A program made the translations under genes and the position numbers. From contig JAWMQP010000006.1 in assembly GCA_033283335.1 (NCBI GenBank), positions 62,001 to 126,000 on the forward strand: DNA of 64,000 nt, in the 5' to 3' direction. The stretch's first letter is position 1, and every line of letters starts with the position of its first letter. The DNA comes from Pseudomaricurvus sp033283335 (lineage in GTDB: Bacteria > Pseudomonadota > Gammaproteobacteria > Pseudomonadales > Cellvibrionaceae). Shown here in pieces: positions 34,249-43,104 of this stretch. Under the pieces are notes generated by a model. It searched no databases. It worked only from the letters and a program-made list of their open reading frames with translations, and was not told the origin of the DNA.

Positions 34249-36039
34249 CTACCAGTTATCGGCAAACTCTTCAGCCTGCGATGATTTGTCATCGCCCAGG
34301 GAGCCGCTGTCCAGTTGTCGATAACTGAAGACATTAATACTGGAGGTGCTCTGTAACAACTTGGACAGTTGAGCTGTGGTGGCGACTCCTTCGCGATTGA
34401 AGCGCACTTTGTTGTTCGCTCGAAACGGGAAGCTGGCGGTAATCAGGGCATTGTTATTGAGTTGTGATCCCGCTTTGTGGGAGATCAGGCCTCGCATCTG
34501 GATGTGGTCGCCACTGGTTTGCTGCAGTTGCTGGATGGCAATGGCATGGGCGTTCTGGGCAATCAGCTGAACCCCCAGCTGGGAGGCGCCCCGGTGTTGT
34601 CGAACCCAGCGGATAACCCCAACATTCCAATGGCGCTGGCGCGCTGACCGCAGGGCAATCAATTCTCCCGCCACGGCTTGCGGTGGAATTTGCTCACGCC
34701 AATTGAGGCCATAGCCTGCTGGACTGATATCAGCGACTTGCACCTGGAACAATGGGTACTTGCCATGGTTGTCACTGGCCTCGAGGGTTTCAGCATCGTC
34801 TTCATCAATGGAGACACCCATGAGTGGGGGGGCGTCGGAGACGCTGTCCCAGGAATCGTATTGTGATGAGACGCCATGGCTGTTGAATTGACCACCCTGG
34901 GAGCTCAACTGGCAGCTGTCCTGCAAAAAATGCTCAAACATCAATTGGCCGGCCAGGTGATAGTGAATGCTGGTGAGGCCGACAGCCACTTCCACCACAT
35001 CCTGACTGCGTTTACGGGGCAGATGGCGACGCAGCTCTTCACTCCAGACTTTCAGGGTGTGGGACAGCAGGTAATCACTGATGCTGTTGGGGATGCTGAC
35101 GGGGTCCCCTTCACCGGCACCTTGTTTGTGGCTGCTTTGCAGTGCGTTCAACAAGAGGGTCAGGTTCAATTCCCGCAGGCTTGACCTCGGCACGTCTGGA
35201 GCCACTTGGCTTTTGTAGCCGGGCGGTTGATCGGCCCCCAATTGGATCGCATACAGGTGGCTGCTGTTGTTACTGCTGTTGTTATTGTCACTGCAGGGCA
35301 CCAGGCGCAGCAGGCGACTCCAGTCCTCCAGCGCTTCGTACAGGTGGTTGACCTCATGCTGTCGCAATTGGTTGGGGTTGGCACAGGCCAGCAGTAATAT
35401 GCGGCCATACGCCTGTTCGATGGAGTTGCGTCGGGTGCCCTGCAGCAGGGTGTCGTGATGAGTATCTTTCAACAGTCCCAACTGCTCCGCCAGGAAGTAG
35501 AGGCTGTTGAGTTCGAGCCACAGCTGGTTGGATACCGGAGTATAGATCTGGGAATTTCGCAAAAACTGCAGGCCCATGCCGGTGATGGCGCGATGCAGTG
35601 CCAGGCTGACCCGCTGGCGTTGGTCATCCTTGAGCTGAGGCTGTTTGTCCACCAGCTCCTTGATCACCAGGCAGTAACCGTTGCTCATGTGTTTCTGCAG
35701 GGCCTGGGCAATAACCGCAGCTTTTTGGGCGTGATCCGGCAAAATCAGGGGTTTGCCGAGAAAGGCTTGCGACAGTCCCTGAATGCATTGCTGCACATAG
35801 GGGCGCAGGTGCTCCAGCATCTCCAGTCGGTTGGCCGCCGTCGTATTCAGGCGACAGACTTCAGGCAGTGCCTGATACAGCAGGACGCTGGTGTGGTTGA
35901 TGCGGGTGGCGGGCAGCTGACTGGCCCAGGTGGCTACCCGCGAGGCACGGTTACTGAGACAGAAGCTCAGTTGGCTCAGGTCCGGTTGAGGGAGTCGCAG
36001 CTGCTTCAGTAAAGCCTTTGGGTTTGTATCCAGCGTCAT
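34249..36039 (-). CDS. Large protein with degenerate PilZ-like C-terminal domain
   Basis: No full-length family is recognised with certainty. The first 380 of 596 residues are helical and soluble. Near residues 450-520 there is a beta-rich stretch with VQVADISPAGYGLNWR, the DxSxxG half of a PilZ c-di-GMP motif, followed by ALRSARQRHWNVGVIRWVRQ and LGVQLIA as in PilZ barrels. The usual upstream RxxxR is not evident, so c-di-GMP binding is doubtful. A Ser/Gln/Asp-rich linker (about 390-430) separates the two parts. It lies on the same strand as, and upstream of, fimX, which suggests a shared c-di-GMP or pilus role (inference). Confidence 0.65.
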   Translation of the reverse strand: MTLDTNPKALLKQLRLPQPDLSQLSFCLSNRASRVATWASQLPATRINHTSVLLYQALPEVCRLNTTAANRLEMLEHLRPYVQQCIQGLSQAFLGKPLILPDHAQKAAVIAQALQKHMSNGYCLVIKELVDKQPQLKDDQRQRVSLALHRAITGMGLQFLRNSQIYTPVSNQLWLELNSLYFLAEQLGLLKDTHHDTLLQGTRRNSIEQAYGRILLLACANPNQLRQHEVNHLYEALEDWSRLLRLVPCSDNNNSSNNSSHLYAIQLGADQPPGYKSQVAPDVPRSSLRELNLTLLLNALQSSHKQGAGEGDPVSIPNSISDYLLSHTLKVWSEELRRHLPRKRSQDVVEVAVGLTSIHYHLAGQLMFEHFLQDSCQLSSQGGQFNSHGVSSQYDSWDSVSDAPPLMGVSIDEDDAETLEASDNHGKYPLFQVQVADISPAGYGLNWREQIPPQAVAGELIALRSARQRHWNVGVIRWVRQHRGASQLGVQLIAQNAHAIAIQQLQQTSGDHIQMRGLISHKAGSQLNNNALITASFPFRANNKVRFNREGVATTAQLSKLLQSTSSINVFSYRQLDSGSLGDDKSSQAEEFADNW

Positions 36040-36130
36040 TTATATCTTATAGGGGTAGTCGTTTTTTACTACTTTATGCTGTTTGCGCCAGTTTGACGAC
36101 ATAATTCTGGCTGCCGGGATGATATTGTCC

Positions 36131-37135
36131 TCAGCGAATCAGGGTCTTATGAGGTTCTCCAGGCTCTTCCCGGGCCAATTTGGGCACCAGGAACCCGGGT
36201 AAACGGGCTTGCATCTGCCGGTGCAGGTCAATGGCATCATTATCATTAACGGCAAAGTGCGCGGCCCCTTGAACCTTGTCCAGCAGATGCAGATAGTAGG
36301 GCAGCACGCCCAGTTCAAACAAACGCTCACTGAGGTCCACCTGGCTCTGCAGCTGGTCATTGACGCCTTTCAACAGAACCGCCTGATTCAGTACGGTGAC
36401 GCCGGCCTGGCGCAGTCGCGCGACCGCTTCACCGACCTCACTGTCCAGTTCGTTGGCGTGGTTGCTGTGCAGTACCAGCAGGCTTTGCAGGCGATGGCCG
36501 CTGAGCCAATTGAGGGTCTCGTCAGTGATGCGCTGGGGAATGACCACCGGTAAGCGGGTGTGGACCCGCAAGCGCTTGAGGTGGGGAATGGCGAGCAGTT
36601 GATCCACCATCCACTGCAGCTGTCGATCGGGGCTGGCAAGCGGGTCGCCACCGCTGAAGATCACTTCCTTGATGCTGTCGTCAGCTCGAATCTGGTCAAA
36701 CACCTGCTGCCACTGCTGGCGGCTGGGGTTGTTGTCGTCGTAGGGAAACGCCCGACGAAAACAGTAGCGGCAATTGATTGCGCAGTGGGGGGCGACAATC
36801 AGCAGTACCCGGCCATGGTATTTGTGCACCAGTCCCTGCACCTTGTTGTTGGCGGCTTCCTGCAGCGGATCCTGGCTGTAGCCGGGTGTGTGGATCAGTT
36901 CATCGCCGATGGGCAGGATCTGACGCAGCAGCGGGTCCTGCAGATCGCCTTTGGCGATGCGGTCCAGGTACGGCCGGGGCGCACGCAGGCCAAACAGGTC
37001 GGCCGCCGTTTTTGCCTGGGGCAGCAGTTGCTGGGGCAGTTGCAGGTAGTCGAGCAGTTGCTGCGGGTCGCGGATGGACTGAATCAGTTCTTCCTGCCAG
37101 CTGTGGATAGGGCGATGGGGCAGTGTTTGCGGCAT
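36131..37135 (-). CDS. epmB: EF-P (R)-beta-lysylation enzyme EpmB, lysine 2,3-aminomutase
   Basis: This radical SAM/PLP enzyme converts L-alpha-lysine to (R)-beta-lysine for attachment to elongation factor P. The 334-residue product has HCAINCRYCFRR (CxxxCxxC iron-sulfur motif), FSGGDPLASPD, and HTRLPVVIPQR plus a C-terminal VPKLAREEPGE tail. The ATG at 37135 gives the family length (E. coli 342). The frame extends to 37264 without support. It is divergent to efp, with its partner epmA just beyond. Confidence 0.95.
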   Translation of the reverse strand: MPQTLPHRPIHSWQEELIQSIRDPQQLLDYLQLPQQLLPQAKTAADLFGLRAPRPYLDRIAKGDLQDPLLRQILPIGDELIHTPGYSQDPLQEAANNKVQGLVHKYHGRVLLIVAPHCAINCRYCFRRAFPYDDNNPSRQQWQQVFDQIRADDSIKEVIFSGGDPLASPDRQLQWMVDQLLAIPHLKRLRVHTRLPVVIPQRITDETLNWLSGHRLQSLLVLHSNHANELDSEVGEAVARLRQAGVTVLNQAVLLKGVNDQLQSQVDLSERLFELGVLPYYLHLLDKVQGAAHFAVNDNDAIDLHRQMQARLPGFLVPKLAREEPGEPHKTLIR

Positions 37136-37297
37136 GGTGGATCGGGCTGGGTAAAAGCGCAATTGTACCAATGATGTGCCCGCGAGCCTATCGGTATGGG
37201 CAACTGGACGGTATAATGCCGCCCCTTGAATGTCGCCAGGCCATGAGCGCTCGGCAGACGGCACAGAAACAGTTGTTGATGAAAGACGAGATCAATC

Positions 37298-37870
37298 ATG
37301 GGTACATATTCCACCAATGAATTCCGTGGCGGCATGAAAGTCATGCTGGACGGAGAACCTTGCGCCATTCTGGAAAACGAATTTGTAAAGCCCGGCAAAG
37401 GGCAGGCGTTCAACCGCGTCAGACTGCGTAACCTGAACACCGGGCGCGTGTGGGAGCGCACTTTCAAGTCCGGTGAGTCTCTGGAGGCGGCGGACGTGAT
37501 GGATCACGATATGGAGTATCTCTACACCGACGGTGAGTTCTGGCACTTCATGGATCCCAACTCTTTCGAGCAGTTCCAGGCGGATGCCAAGGCGGTTGGC
37601 GATAACGCCAAGTGGCTGAAAGAGCAGGACAAAGTGACTGTGACTCTGTACAACGGTTCACCTCTGGCTATCACACCGCCCAACTTTGTCGAATTGCAGA
37701 TCGTTGAGACCGATCCCGGTTTGAAGGGCGATACCGCCCAGGGCGGTACCAAGCCGGCGACTCTGTCTACCGGTGCGGTCGTGAAAGTACCTCTGTTCCT
37801 GTCCGAAGGCGAGGTGGTACGCGTTGATACCCGTACCGGTGAATACCTGAGCCGGGCAAAAGAATCCTGA
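37298..37870 (+). CDS. efp: Elongation factor P
   Basis: EF-P rescues ribosomes stalled at polyproline. The 190-residue protein has the three-domain form: a KOW-like N-terminal domain with the modified lysine at Lys34 in FVKPGKGQAFN, then two OB-like domains ending in RVDTRTGEYLSRAKES. The PGKG loop with Lys34, and neighbouring epmB and epmA, show the beta-lysylation type rather than rhamnosylation (Arg32) type. A TATAAT lies at 37212-37217 upstream, though without a strong -35. Confidence 0.97.
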   Translation: MGTYSTNEFRGGMKVMLDGEPCAILENEFVKPGKGQAFNRVRLRNLNTGRVWERTFKSGESLEAADVMDHDMEYLYTDGEFWHFMDPNSFEQFQADAKAVGDNAKWLKEQDKVTVTLYNGSPLAITPPNFVELQIVETDPGLKGDTAQGGTKPATLSTGAVVKVPLFLSEGEVVRVDTRTGEYLSRAKES

Positions 37871-37896
37871 TTTGGATTCATCCCCGCTAAGATGTT

Positions 37897-37932
37897 CCAA
37901 AAAGCCATGGGTCATGCTCATGGCTTTTTTGG
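37897..37932 (+). terminator. Rho-independent terminator after efp
   Basis: An A-rich arm CCAAAAAGCCATG pairs with CATGGCTTTTTTGG across a 9-base loop, giving a stem followed by a T-run. The A/T symmetry would let it work in both directions. It lies 26 bp after the efp stop. Confidence 0.8.
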
Positions 37933-37944
37933 TTGTGCCCCTGC

Positions 37945-38065
37945 CGTCATCGCGAACGCAGTGAAGCGATCCATGGTTGGCACTAATGTTGAAAGTTGAG
38001 CCGAACTTGATCACAGCAGGGTGCCAGACATGGATTGCTTCGTCGCTGGGCTCCTCGCAATGACG
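37945..38065. repeat. Palindromic REP/MITE-like repeat between efp and epmA
   Basis: The left arm (CGTCATCGCGAACGCAGTGA onward, 37945-37983) and right arm (38021-38065, ending CTCCTCGCAATGACG) are imperfect inverted copies of the widespread bacterial palindrome that begins CGTCATTGCGAGGAG and reads GAAGCAATCCATG further in. About 37 bp of unrelated sequence separates the arms. No coding capacity. Confidence 0.8.
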
Positions 38066-38114
38066 CTCTAATCTAGTTAGTAGTAATTATCTGGTACTGG
38101 GATGGTTTAATACC

Positions 38115-39068
38115 GTGAATAGTGCACCTTGGCAGCCCTCTGCCAACCTTGAGTCGTTACGCCAGCGTGCCGCTTTGTACGCGCAATTGCGCCGCTTTTT
38201 CGCCGACCGCCAGGTGCTGGAAGTGGAGGTGCCGGCGCTGTCGCGCGCGGCGGTGTCCGACCCCCATATCGACAGCATCATGGCCGGGGTGTGTGGCGAT
38301 AGCTGCTATCTGCAAACTTCTCCCGAGTTCTTTATGAAGCGGTTGCTGGCCAGTGGCAGTGGCGATATCTACAGTCTCGACAAGGCCTTTCGCAACGGCG
38401 AGGCCGGTCGCCGTCACAACCCCGAGTTCACCATGCTGGAGTGGTACCGGGTGGGTTGGAACGATCAGCAACTGATGGACGAGGTGGCGAACCTGATTGG
38501 CGAGTGTGTCACGTTGCCGTCGGTAGAGAAGCTCTCCTACGGCGAACTGTTTGAGCGTGAGCTGCACATCGATCCCCACTCCGTCGATGTTGAGCGGTTG
38601 CAAGCCATTGCGCGGCAGCACGTGGACATCGCCTGGCAGGATGACGATAAGGATGTGTGGCTGGATGTGCTGATGACCCATGTGCTCGAACCACGCATGG
38701 GGCCGGGCCTGGTGATGGTGTACGACTTTCCGGCCAGCCAGTGCGCACTGGCACGGCTGGGACAGAATGCCCGCGGGCAAACGGTGGCCAAACGCTTCGA
38801 GGCCTATGTGGGTGGCGTGGAGCTGGCCAATGGTTACTGGGAACTGTGTGATGGCGAGGAGCAGGCCCAGCGGCTGCAGGCCGATCACGCCAGGCGGGCG
38901 GCGCAGGGGTTGCCCCAGTACCCGCTCGATCAGTATCTGTTGCAGGCCTTGAGTGCTGGCATGCCGGACAGTGCCGGGGTGGCCATGGGGGTGGATCGGT
39001 TGCTGATGCTGGTCAGCGGCTGCGACGATATCCGTCAGCTGTTGGCATTTCCGTTTGAGCGGGTCTAG
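38115..39068 (+). CDS. epmA: EF-P--lysine ligase EpmA (GenX/PoxA)
   Basis: EpmA is a truncated class II lysyl-tRNA synthetase-like enzyme that ligates beta-lysine to Lys34 of EF-P. The 317-residue product has motif 2 (FRNGEAGRRHNPEFTMLEWYR) and motif 3 (GVAMGVDRLLMLVSG) but lacks the anticodon-binding domain of LysRS, as expected. The start is a GTG at 38115. It completes epmB-efp-epmA in one place; epmC is not in the window and is dispensable for function. Confidence 0.96.
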   Translation: MNSAPWQPSANLESLRQRAALYAQLRRFFADRQVLEVEVPALSRAAVSDPHIDSIMAGVCGDSCYLQTSPEFFMKRLLASGSGDIYSLDKAFRNGEAGRRHNPEFTMLEWYRVGWNDQQLMDEVANLIGECVTLPSVEKLSYGELFERELHIDPHSVDVERLQAIARQHVDIAWQDDDKDVWLDVLMTHVLEPRMGPGLVMVYDFPASQCALARLGQNARGQTVAKRFEAYVGGVELANGYWELCDGEEQAQRLQADHARRAAQGLPQYPLDQYLLQALSAGMPDSAGVAMGVDRLLMLVSGCDDIRQLLAFPFERV

Positions 39069-39071
39069 ATG

Positions 39072-39101
39072 ATCAGGGGCTTGTGGCTCAGAGCCCCTGA
39101 T
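39072..39101. terminator. Convergent hairpin between epmA and cysE
   Basis: ATCAGGGGCT (39072-39081) and AGCCCCTGAT (39092-39101) are perfect 10-bp inverted repeats with a 10-base loop. The right arm overlaps the last codons of cysE. It lacks a T-run, so it may be a weak bidirectional terminator or an mRNA 3' end stabiliser. Confidence 0.5.
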
Positions 39102-39870
39102 TCATATCCATGGCGGGCTGGCAGTCGGCCAGTTTTCCCACCGGTTTTGCCGGCACGCCGGTAACCACTGTGTGAGCGTCCACGGGTTTTAGCACCACAC
39201 TGCCGGCGCACACCTTGGCGCCGCGGCCAATTTCGATATTACCGAGAATCTTGGCACCGGGGCCAATCATCACACCGGCGCGGATTTTCGGGTGCCGGTC
39301 GCCGGATTCCTTGCCGGTTCCCCCCAGTGTCACCGATTGCATGATCGAAACATTGTCTTCCACGATGGCGGTTTCGCCCACCACAATGCCGGTGGCGTGG
39401 TCCAGCATAATGCCCTGGCCGATGCGGGCGGCGGGGTGGATGTCCACCGCAAACACACTGGAGATGCGATTTTGCAGGAACAGGGCCATCTGCTTGCGGT
39501 TGTGGTTCCATAGCCAGTGGCCGACCCGGTGCGCCTGCAGGGCGTGAAAGCCTTTGAAAAACAGGAAGGGGGTGGACAGGTTGTCGCAGGCAGAATCCCG
39601 GTCGCGCACCGCGATCAGGTCGGCGCGCACGGCCCGACCAATGCCGGGGTCGCTGTTGAGCGCCTGTTGCACCACTTCGCGAATTTGCATGGCGGACGCT
39701 GTCGGGGTGTCGAGCTTGTTGGCCAGGTGAAAGCTGAGGGCGTCTTCCAGGCTGTTGTGGTTGAGGATGGTGGCGTGGAAGAAGCTGGCGAGAATGGGTT
39801 CCTCGTTGGCTTGTTGCTGGGCTTCTTCGCGGATGGTCAGCCAGACCGGATCGGCGGCTGTCTCAGTCAT
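39088..39870 (-). CDS. cysE: Serine O-acetyltransferase
   Basis: CysE makes O-acetylserine from serine and acetyl-CoA for cysteine synthesis. The 260-residue product has the N-terminal helical domain (ILNHNSLEDALSFHLANKLD) and a left-handed beta-helix of hexapeptide repeats with the catalytic GVDIHPAARIGQGIMLDHATGIV segment split over several turns, and the flexible feedback-sensitive tail. It converges on epmA. Confidence 0.95.
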   Translation of the reverse strand: MTETAADPVWLTIREEAQQQANEEPILASFFHATILNHNSLEDALSFHLANKLDTPTASAMQIREVVQQALNSDPGIGRAVRADLIAVRDRDSACDNLSTPFLFFKGFHALQAHRVGHWLWNHNRKQMALFLQNRISSVFAVDIHPAARIGQGIMLDHATGIVVGETAIVEDNVSIMQSVTLGGTGKESGDRHPKIRAGVMIGPGAKILGNIEIGRGAKVCAGSVVLKPVDAHTVVTGVPAKPVGKLADCQPAMDMNQGL

Positions 39871-39970
39871 GTCGGTTCTCCTGCCTGGTTCGCTGGTGCA
39901 TAGTTTGCTGGTGCAGCGTTCGCGGGCATCATCCCCTATCCTGTGGATAACTTCAATCCCGCCCTGAGCC

Positions 39971-40969
39971 TCAATACTGCATGGGTAGGCTCAGGGGCGG
40001 TTCCAGCAGTGCCGCCAGTTGTTCCCGCAGGGTCAGGATGTGATCCGACCAGTAGCGCTGGCTGTTGAACCAGGGGAAGTTGTGCGGGAAGGCGGGGTCC
40101 TCCCAGCGACGCGCCAGCCAGGCACTGTAATTGATGATGCGCAGAGTGCGCAGGGATTCCACCAGGTTCAGTTCGGCGCCATTGAAGGGGCAGAACTGGC
40201 GGTAGCCGGCGAGGATCTTATTCAGCTGGCTCTGCTGTTGATCGCGGTCGCCGGACAGCAGCATCCAGATGTCCTGCACGGCGGGGCCGCTGCGACTGTC
40301 GTCAAAGTCTACAAAATTGGGGGCGTCATCGCGCCACAGGATATTGCCTGGATGGCAGTCACCGTGCAATCGCAGAGTCTCAAAATGAGTTTCGGCAAAG
40401 CGCTGTTGCATGATGCCGATCAGATCGTCCACCAGGGTGCGGTAGGAGGTTTCCAGCTCCATGGGGATGAAACCCTGGGCTTGCAAAAACGCCGCGCTGT
40501 CGATGGCGTAGCTCTGGATGTTGATGGTTGGACGGTGCTGGAAGGCCTGCAGGTGGCCAATGTTGTGCAGCCGACCCAGGTAGCGGCCCATGATTTCCAG
40601 ATCGTGCAGGTTGTCCAGTTCCAGCGCGTGACCGCCGCGGCGCTCATAGAGGGCGAACCAGAAGTCGCCATGCTGGCGCAGGGTCTGTCCCTCGGTGTCG
40701 ATCATCGGCGGCACCACGGGCCATTCGTTGGCCACCAGTTCCTGGCAGAAACTGTGCTCTTCCAGGATTTGTTCCTTGCTCCAGCGGTGGGGGCGATAGA
40801 ACTTGGCGATCAGCGGCGCCTGGTCTTCGATACCCACCTGGTAGACGCGGTTTTCATAGCTGTTCAGTGCCAGGATGCGGCCGTCACTGAGATAGCCCTG
40901 AGACTCAACCGCGTCGAGCACGGCGTCCGGTGTCAGGGCATCGTAAGGGTGCTGCAGGTGGGCGCTCAT
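39971..40969 (-). CDS. srkA: Stress response kinase A (YihE family)
   Basis: SrkA is an aminoglycoside-phosphotransferase-like Ser/Thr kinase that counteracts MazF-linked death and envelope stress in E. coli. The 332-residue product shows SYENRVYQVG, the lysine-bearing IAKFYRPHRWSKEQI, the catalytic HGDCHPGNILWRDD and the FVDFDDSRSGPAVQD metal-binding motif. It lies 3 bp upstream of the KAS III stop side and is on the same strand. Confidence 0.93.
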   Translation of the reverse strand: MSAHLQHPYDALTPDAVLDAVESQGYLSDGRILALNSYENRVYQVGIEDQAPLIAKFYRPHRWSKEQILEEHSFCQELVANEWPVVPPMIDTEGQTLRQHGDFWFALYERRGGHALELDNLHDLEIMGRYLGRLHNIGHLQAFQHRPTINIQSYAIDSAAFLQAQGFIPMELETSYRTLVDDLIGIMQQRFAETHFETLRLHGDCHPGNILWRDDAPNFVDFDDSRSGPAVQDIWMLLSGDRDQQQSQLNKILAGYRQFCPFNGAELNLVESLRTLRIINYSAWLARRWEDPAFPHNFPWFNSQRYWSDHILTLREQLAALLEPPLSLPMQY

Positions 40970-40972
40970 GGT

Positions 40973-42100
40973 TTAGCGCTTGCGCACTACGAGACTGCCA
41001 ATCGAGTAGCCGGCACCAAAGGAACAGATAACACCCATATCACCCGCTTGCAGGTCTTCGTGGTGCAGGTTAAAGGCGATCAGGGAGCCGGCGGAAGCGG
41101 TGTTGGCGTAGCGATCCAGCACAATCGGCGCCTCTTCGGCAGTGGCGTCGCGTCCCAGCAGTTTTTTGCTGATCAGCAGGTTCATGTTGATGTTGGCCTG
41201 ATGCAGCCACCAGCGCTTAATGTCGGTGGTCGCAATGCCCAGTGACTGCAGCTGGGTGCTGATGTGTTCGGCGGCCATGGGGCAGACATCTTTGAACACC
41301 TTGCGGCCTTGCTGGATAAAGAATTTATCCGGGCCGTAGGGATCGCTGTCATCGGCGTAGGAGGTGTAGCCGAAGTTGGAGCGAATGTTACTGGAGAACG
41401 AGGTCACCGCCTTGGTGCCGAGGATATCGTAGCAGTGTTCGCTGTCGGCGGTATCGCTGCTCTCAATGACGGTGGCGGTGGCCACGTCGCCAAAGATAAA
41501 GTGGCTGTCGCGGTCGCGCCAGTTGTTTTGCGGTGAGGTCAGCTCGGGGTTGATGGCCAGCACGCATTTGGCGGTGCCGGCAGCGACCATTTCGTAGGCG
41601 CGTTGCAAGGCAAAGGTCGCGGCCGAGCAGGCCACCAGCATGTCAAAACCGAAGCCCTGGATGCCCAGTTCATTTTGCACTTCGATGGCAATGGCCGGGT
41701 AAGAGCGCTGGGTGTAGGCACAGGAGACGATGACCGCGTCGACATCTTCAGGTTTCTTGTTGGCCGCCGCCAGCGCTTTGCGGGCCGCGTGCAGGGCTAT
41801 CTCAGCCTGGTGGGACAGTTGGTCATTGCTGCGCTCTTCAAATTTGGGGCGCATGCGATCGATGTCCAGGATGCCGTCTTTGCGATACACATATCGGCTT
41901 TTGATGCCGGAGGCCTTGGTGATGAATTCGGCGCTGGACAAGGGTTTGGCCTGCAGGGTACCGGCTTCAATCTCGGTGGCGTGCTCGGCGTTGTACTTTT
42001 CCGCGTAGCCGTTGTAGGCCTCGACCAGTTCGTCATTGGAAATGGTGTTCTCGGGAGTCCAGAGACCGATACCGCTGATAACTACATTCTTCTCTGTCAT
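40973..42100 (-). CDS. Beta-ketoacyl-ACP synthase III family protein (FabH-like)
   Basis: This 375-residue condensing enzyme has the Cys-His-Asn triad of KAS III: VACSAATFALQRAYEM (Cys), WWLHQANINMNLL (His) and NTASAGSLIAFNL (Asn). It is longer than canonical FabH because of an insertion near residues 25-65 (YNGYAEKYNAEHATEIEAG). This form resembles the Pseudomonas PA3286-type enzyme that links beta-oxidation intermediates such as octanoyl-CoA to fatty acid synthesis; that is recall, not a search. The ATG at 42100 fits the family start (MTEKNVVISG). It is 3 bp from srkA and probably co-transcribed with it. Confidence 0.85.
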   Translation of the reverse strand: MTEKNVVISGIGLWTPENTISNDELVEAYNGYAEKYNAEHATEIEAGTLQAKPLSSAEFITKASGIKSRYVYRKDGILDIDRMRPKFEERSNDQLSHQAEIALHAARKALAAANKKPEDVDAVIVSCAYTQRSYPAIAIEVQNELGIQGFGFDMLVACSAATFALQRAYEMVAAGTAKCVLAINPELTSPQNNWRDRDSHFIFGDVATATVIESSDTADSEHCYDILGTKAVTSFSSNIRSNFGYTSYADDSDPYGPDKFFIQQGRKVFKDVCPMAAEHISTQLQSLGIATTDIKRWWLHQANINMNLLISKKLLGRDATAEEAPIVLDRYANTASAGSLIAFNLHHEDLQAGDMGVICSFGAGYSIGSLVVRKR

Positions 42101-42281
42101 GATGATTCCGTGCAAGTTAAGGCGCTTTGATGGGAGGATCGAGATCCAGGACCTGGCGGGCAACTGTCACCTGCAATTGTGATACAGCCTTAATAGGATG
42201 ATGATCTCGCAACAAGTGGCCAACATTGTGCCGTAAATGCCTGGCAAGGTCTAACCCCGAAGTGGGAATTTGCCGGTTTGA

Positions 42282-43073
42282 TCAGGTTTTATCCGTGCGT
42301 GCCAGACACCAGATATCCACCCGTGCGGCGCCGTGTTTTCGCAGCAACTGGCCCAGCGTTCGAGCCGTGGCGGTGGTGGTCACCACGTCGTCAACCAGTG
42401 CCACATGACTGCCTTTTAGTGTAGCCCAGTGGCGTTTGGGCAGGGTAAAGGCGTGGCGCAGATTTCGCTGGCGCTGGTGACGCCCCAGTTGGCGCTGATC
42501 GCCGCCGCGGTGGCCTCGACGGAGGGCATTGAGTACGGGAACGTGGATTGAGCGCTGCAGTTGGCCGGCAACCCAGGCCGATTGATTAAAACTGCGCCAG
42601 AGGCAGCGCTGCCAGTGCAGTGGCACGGGAATTAACCACTGTGGCAAGCCGTCGTCCCGATAGGCGAGGACGATTTGTTCGGCCAGGCGCCGGCTCAAGA
42701 GCTGGCCGTCGCGCAAATCACGCCGGTCCTTGAAGGATTTGAGCCAGCCACTGATGGGCGGAGCGTAATTGTCGGCACAGACGCTGCGGTGGTATGGGGG
42801 TGGGGCCGCCAGGCACTCGCCACAGATCAGTCGCTGGTCGGGTTCAGCCCTGCTCAACAACGGCAAGGCGCAGCAAAAACAGCGCACCTGCCGATCCCGC
42901 AACTCCTTGTGACAACCTGGGCACAGGTCCTGGCGGGGATCTGAAACCGCGTCCTGGCAATAGCGGCACTGGGGCTGGAAGCCAGTCAGCGTGGCAATGC
43001 CGGGCAGCTGTAGTTGCAATTCGGGCAGTTGTAGTTGGAATTGAAGGCGCTTGAATAAGGTCATTTTGGCCAT
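42282..43073 (-). CDS. comF: ComF family phosphoribosyltransferase-like protein
   Basis: This 263-residue protein has an N-terminal zinc-ribbon-like region with paired cysteines (CRYCQDAV, CPGCHKEL, CFCCALPL, CGECLA) and a C-terminal PRTase domain with VALVDDVVTTTATARTLG, the PRPP loop. ComF proteins bind ComFA/PriA-type helicases and are needed for natural transformation in several bacteria. The repeat LQLPELQLQLPG near the start is a short internal duplication. The gene is divergent from bioB, as in many gammaproteobacteria. Confidence 0.92.
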   Translation of the reverse strand: MAKMTLFKRLQFQLQLPELQLQLPGIATLTGFQPQCRYCQDAVSDPRQDLCPGCHKELRDRQVRCFCCALPLLSRAEPDQRLICGECLAAPPPYHRSVCADNYAPPISGWLKSFKDRRDLRDGQLLSRRLAEQIVLAYRDDGLPQWLIPVPLHWQRCLWRSFNQSAWVAGQLQRSIHVPVLNALRRGHRGGDQRQLGRHQRQRNLRHAFTLPKRHWATLKGSHVALVDDVVTTTATARTLGQLLRKHGAARVDIWCLARTDKT

Positions 43074-43104
43074 CCTTGGTGGGAAATGTCTGTTTTGGTG
43101 GAAT

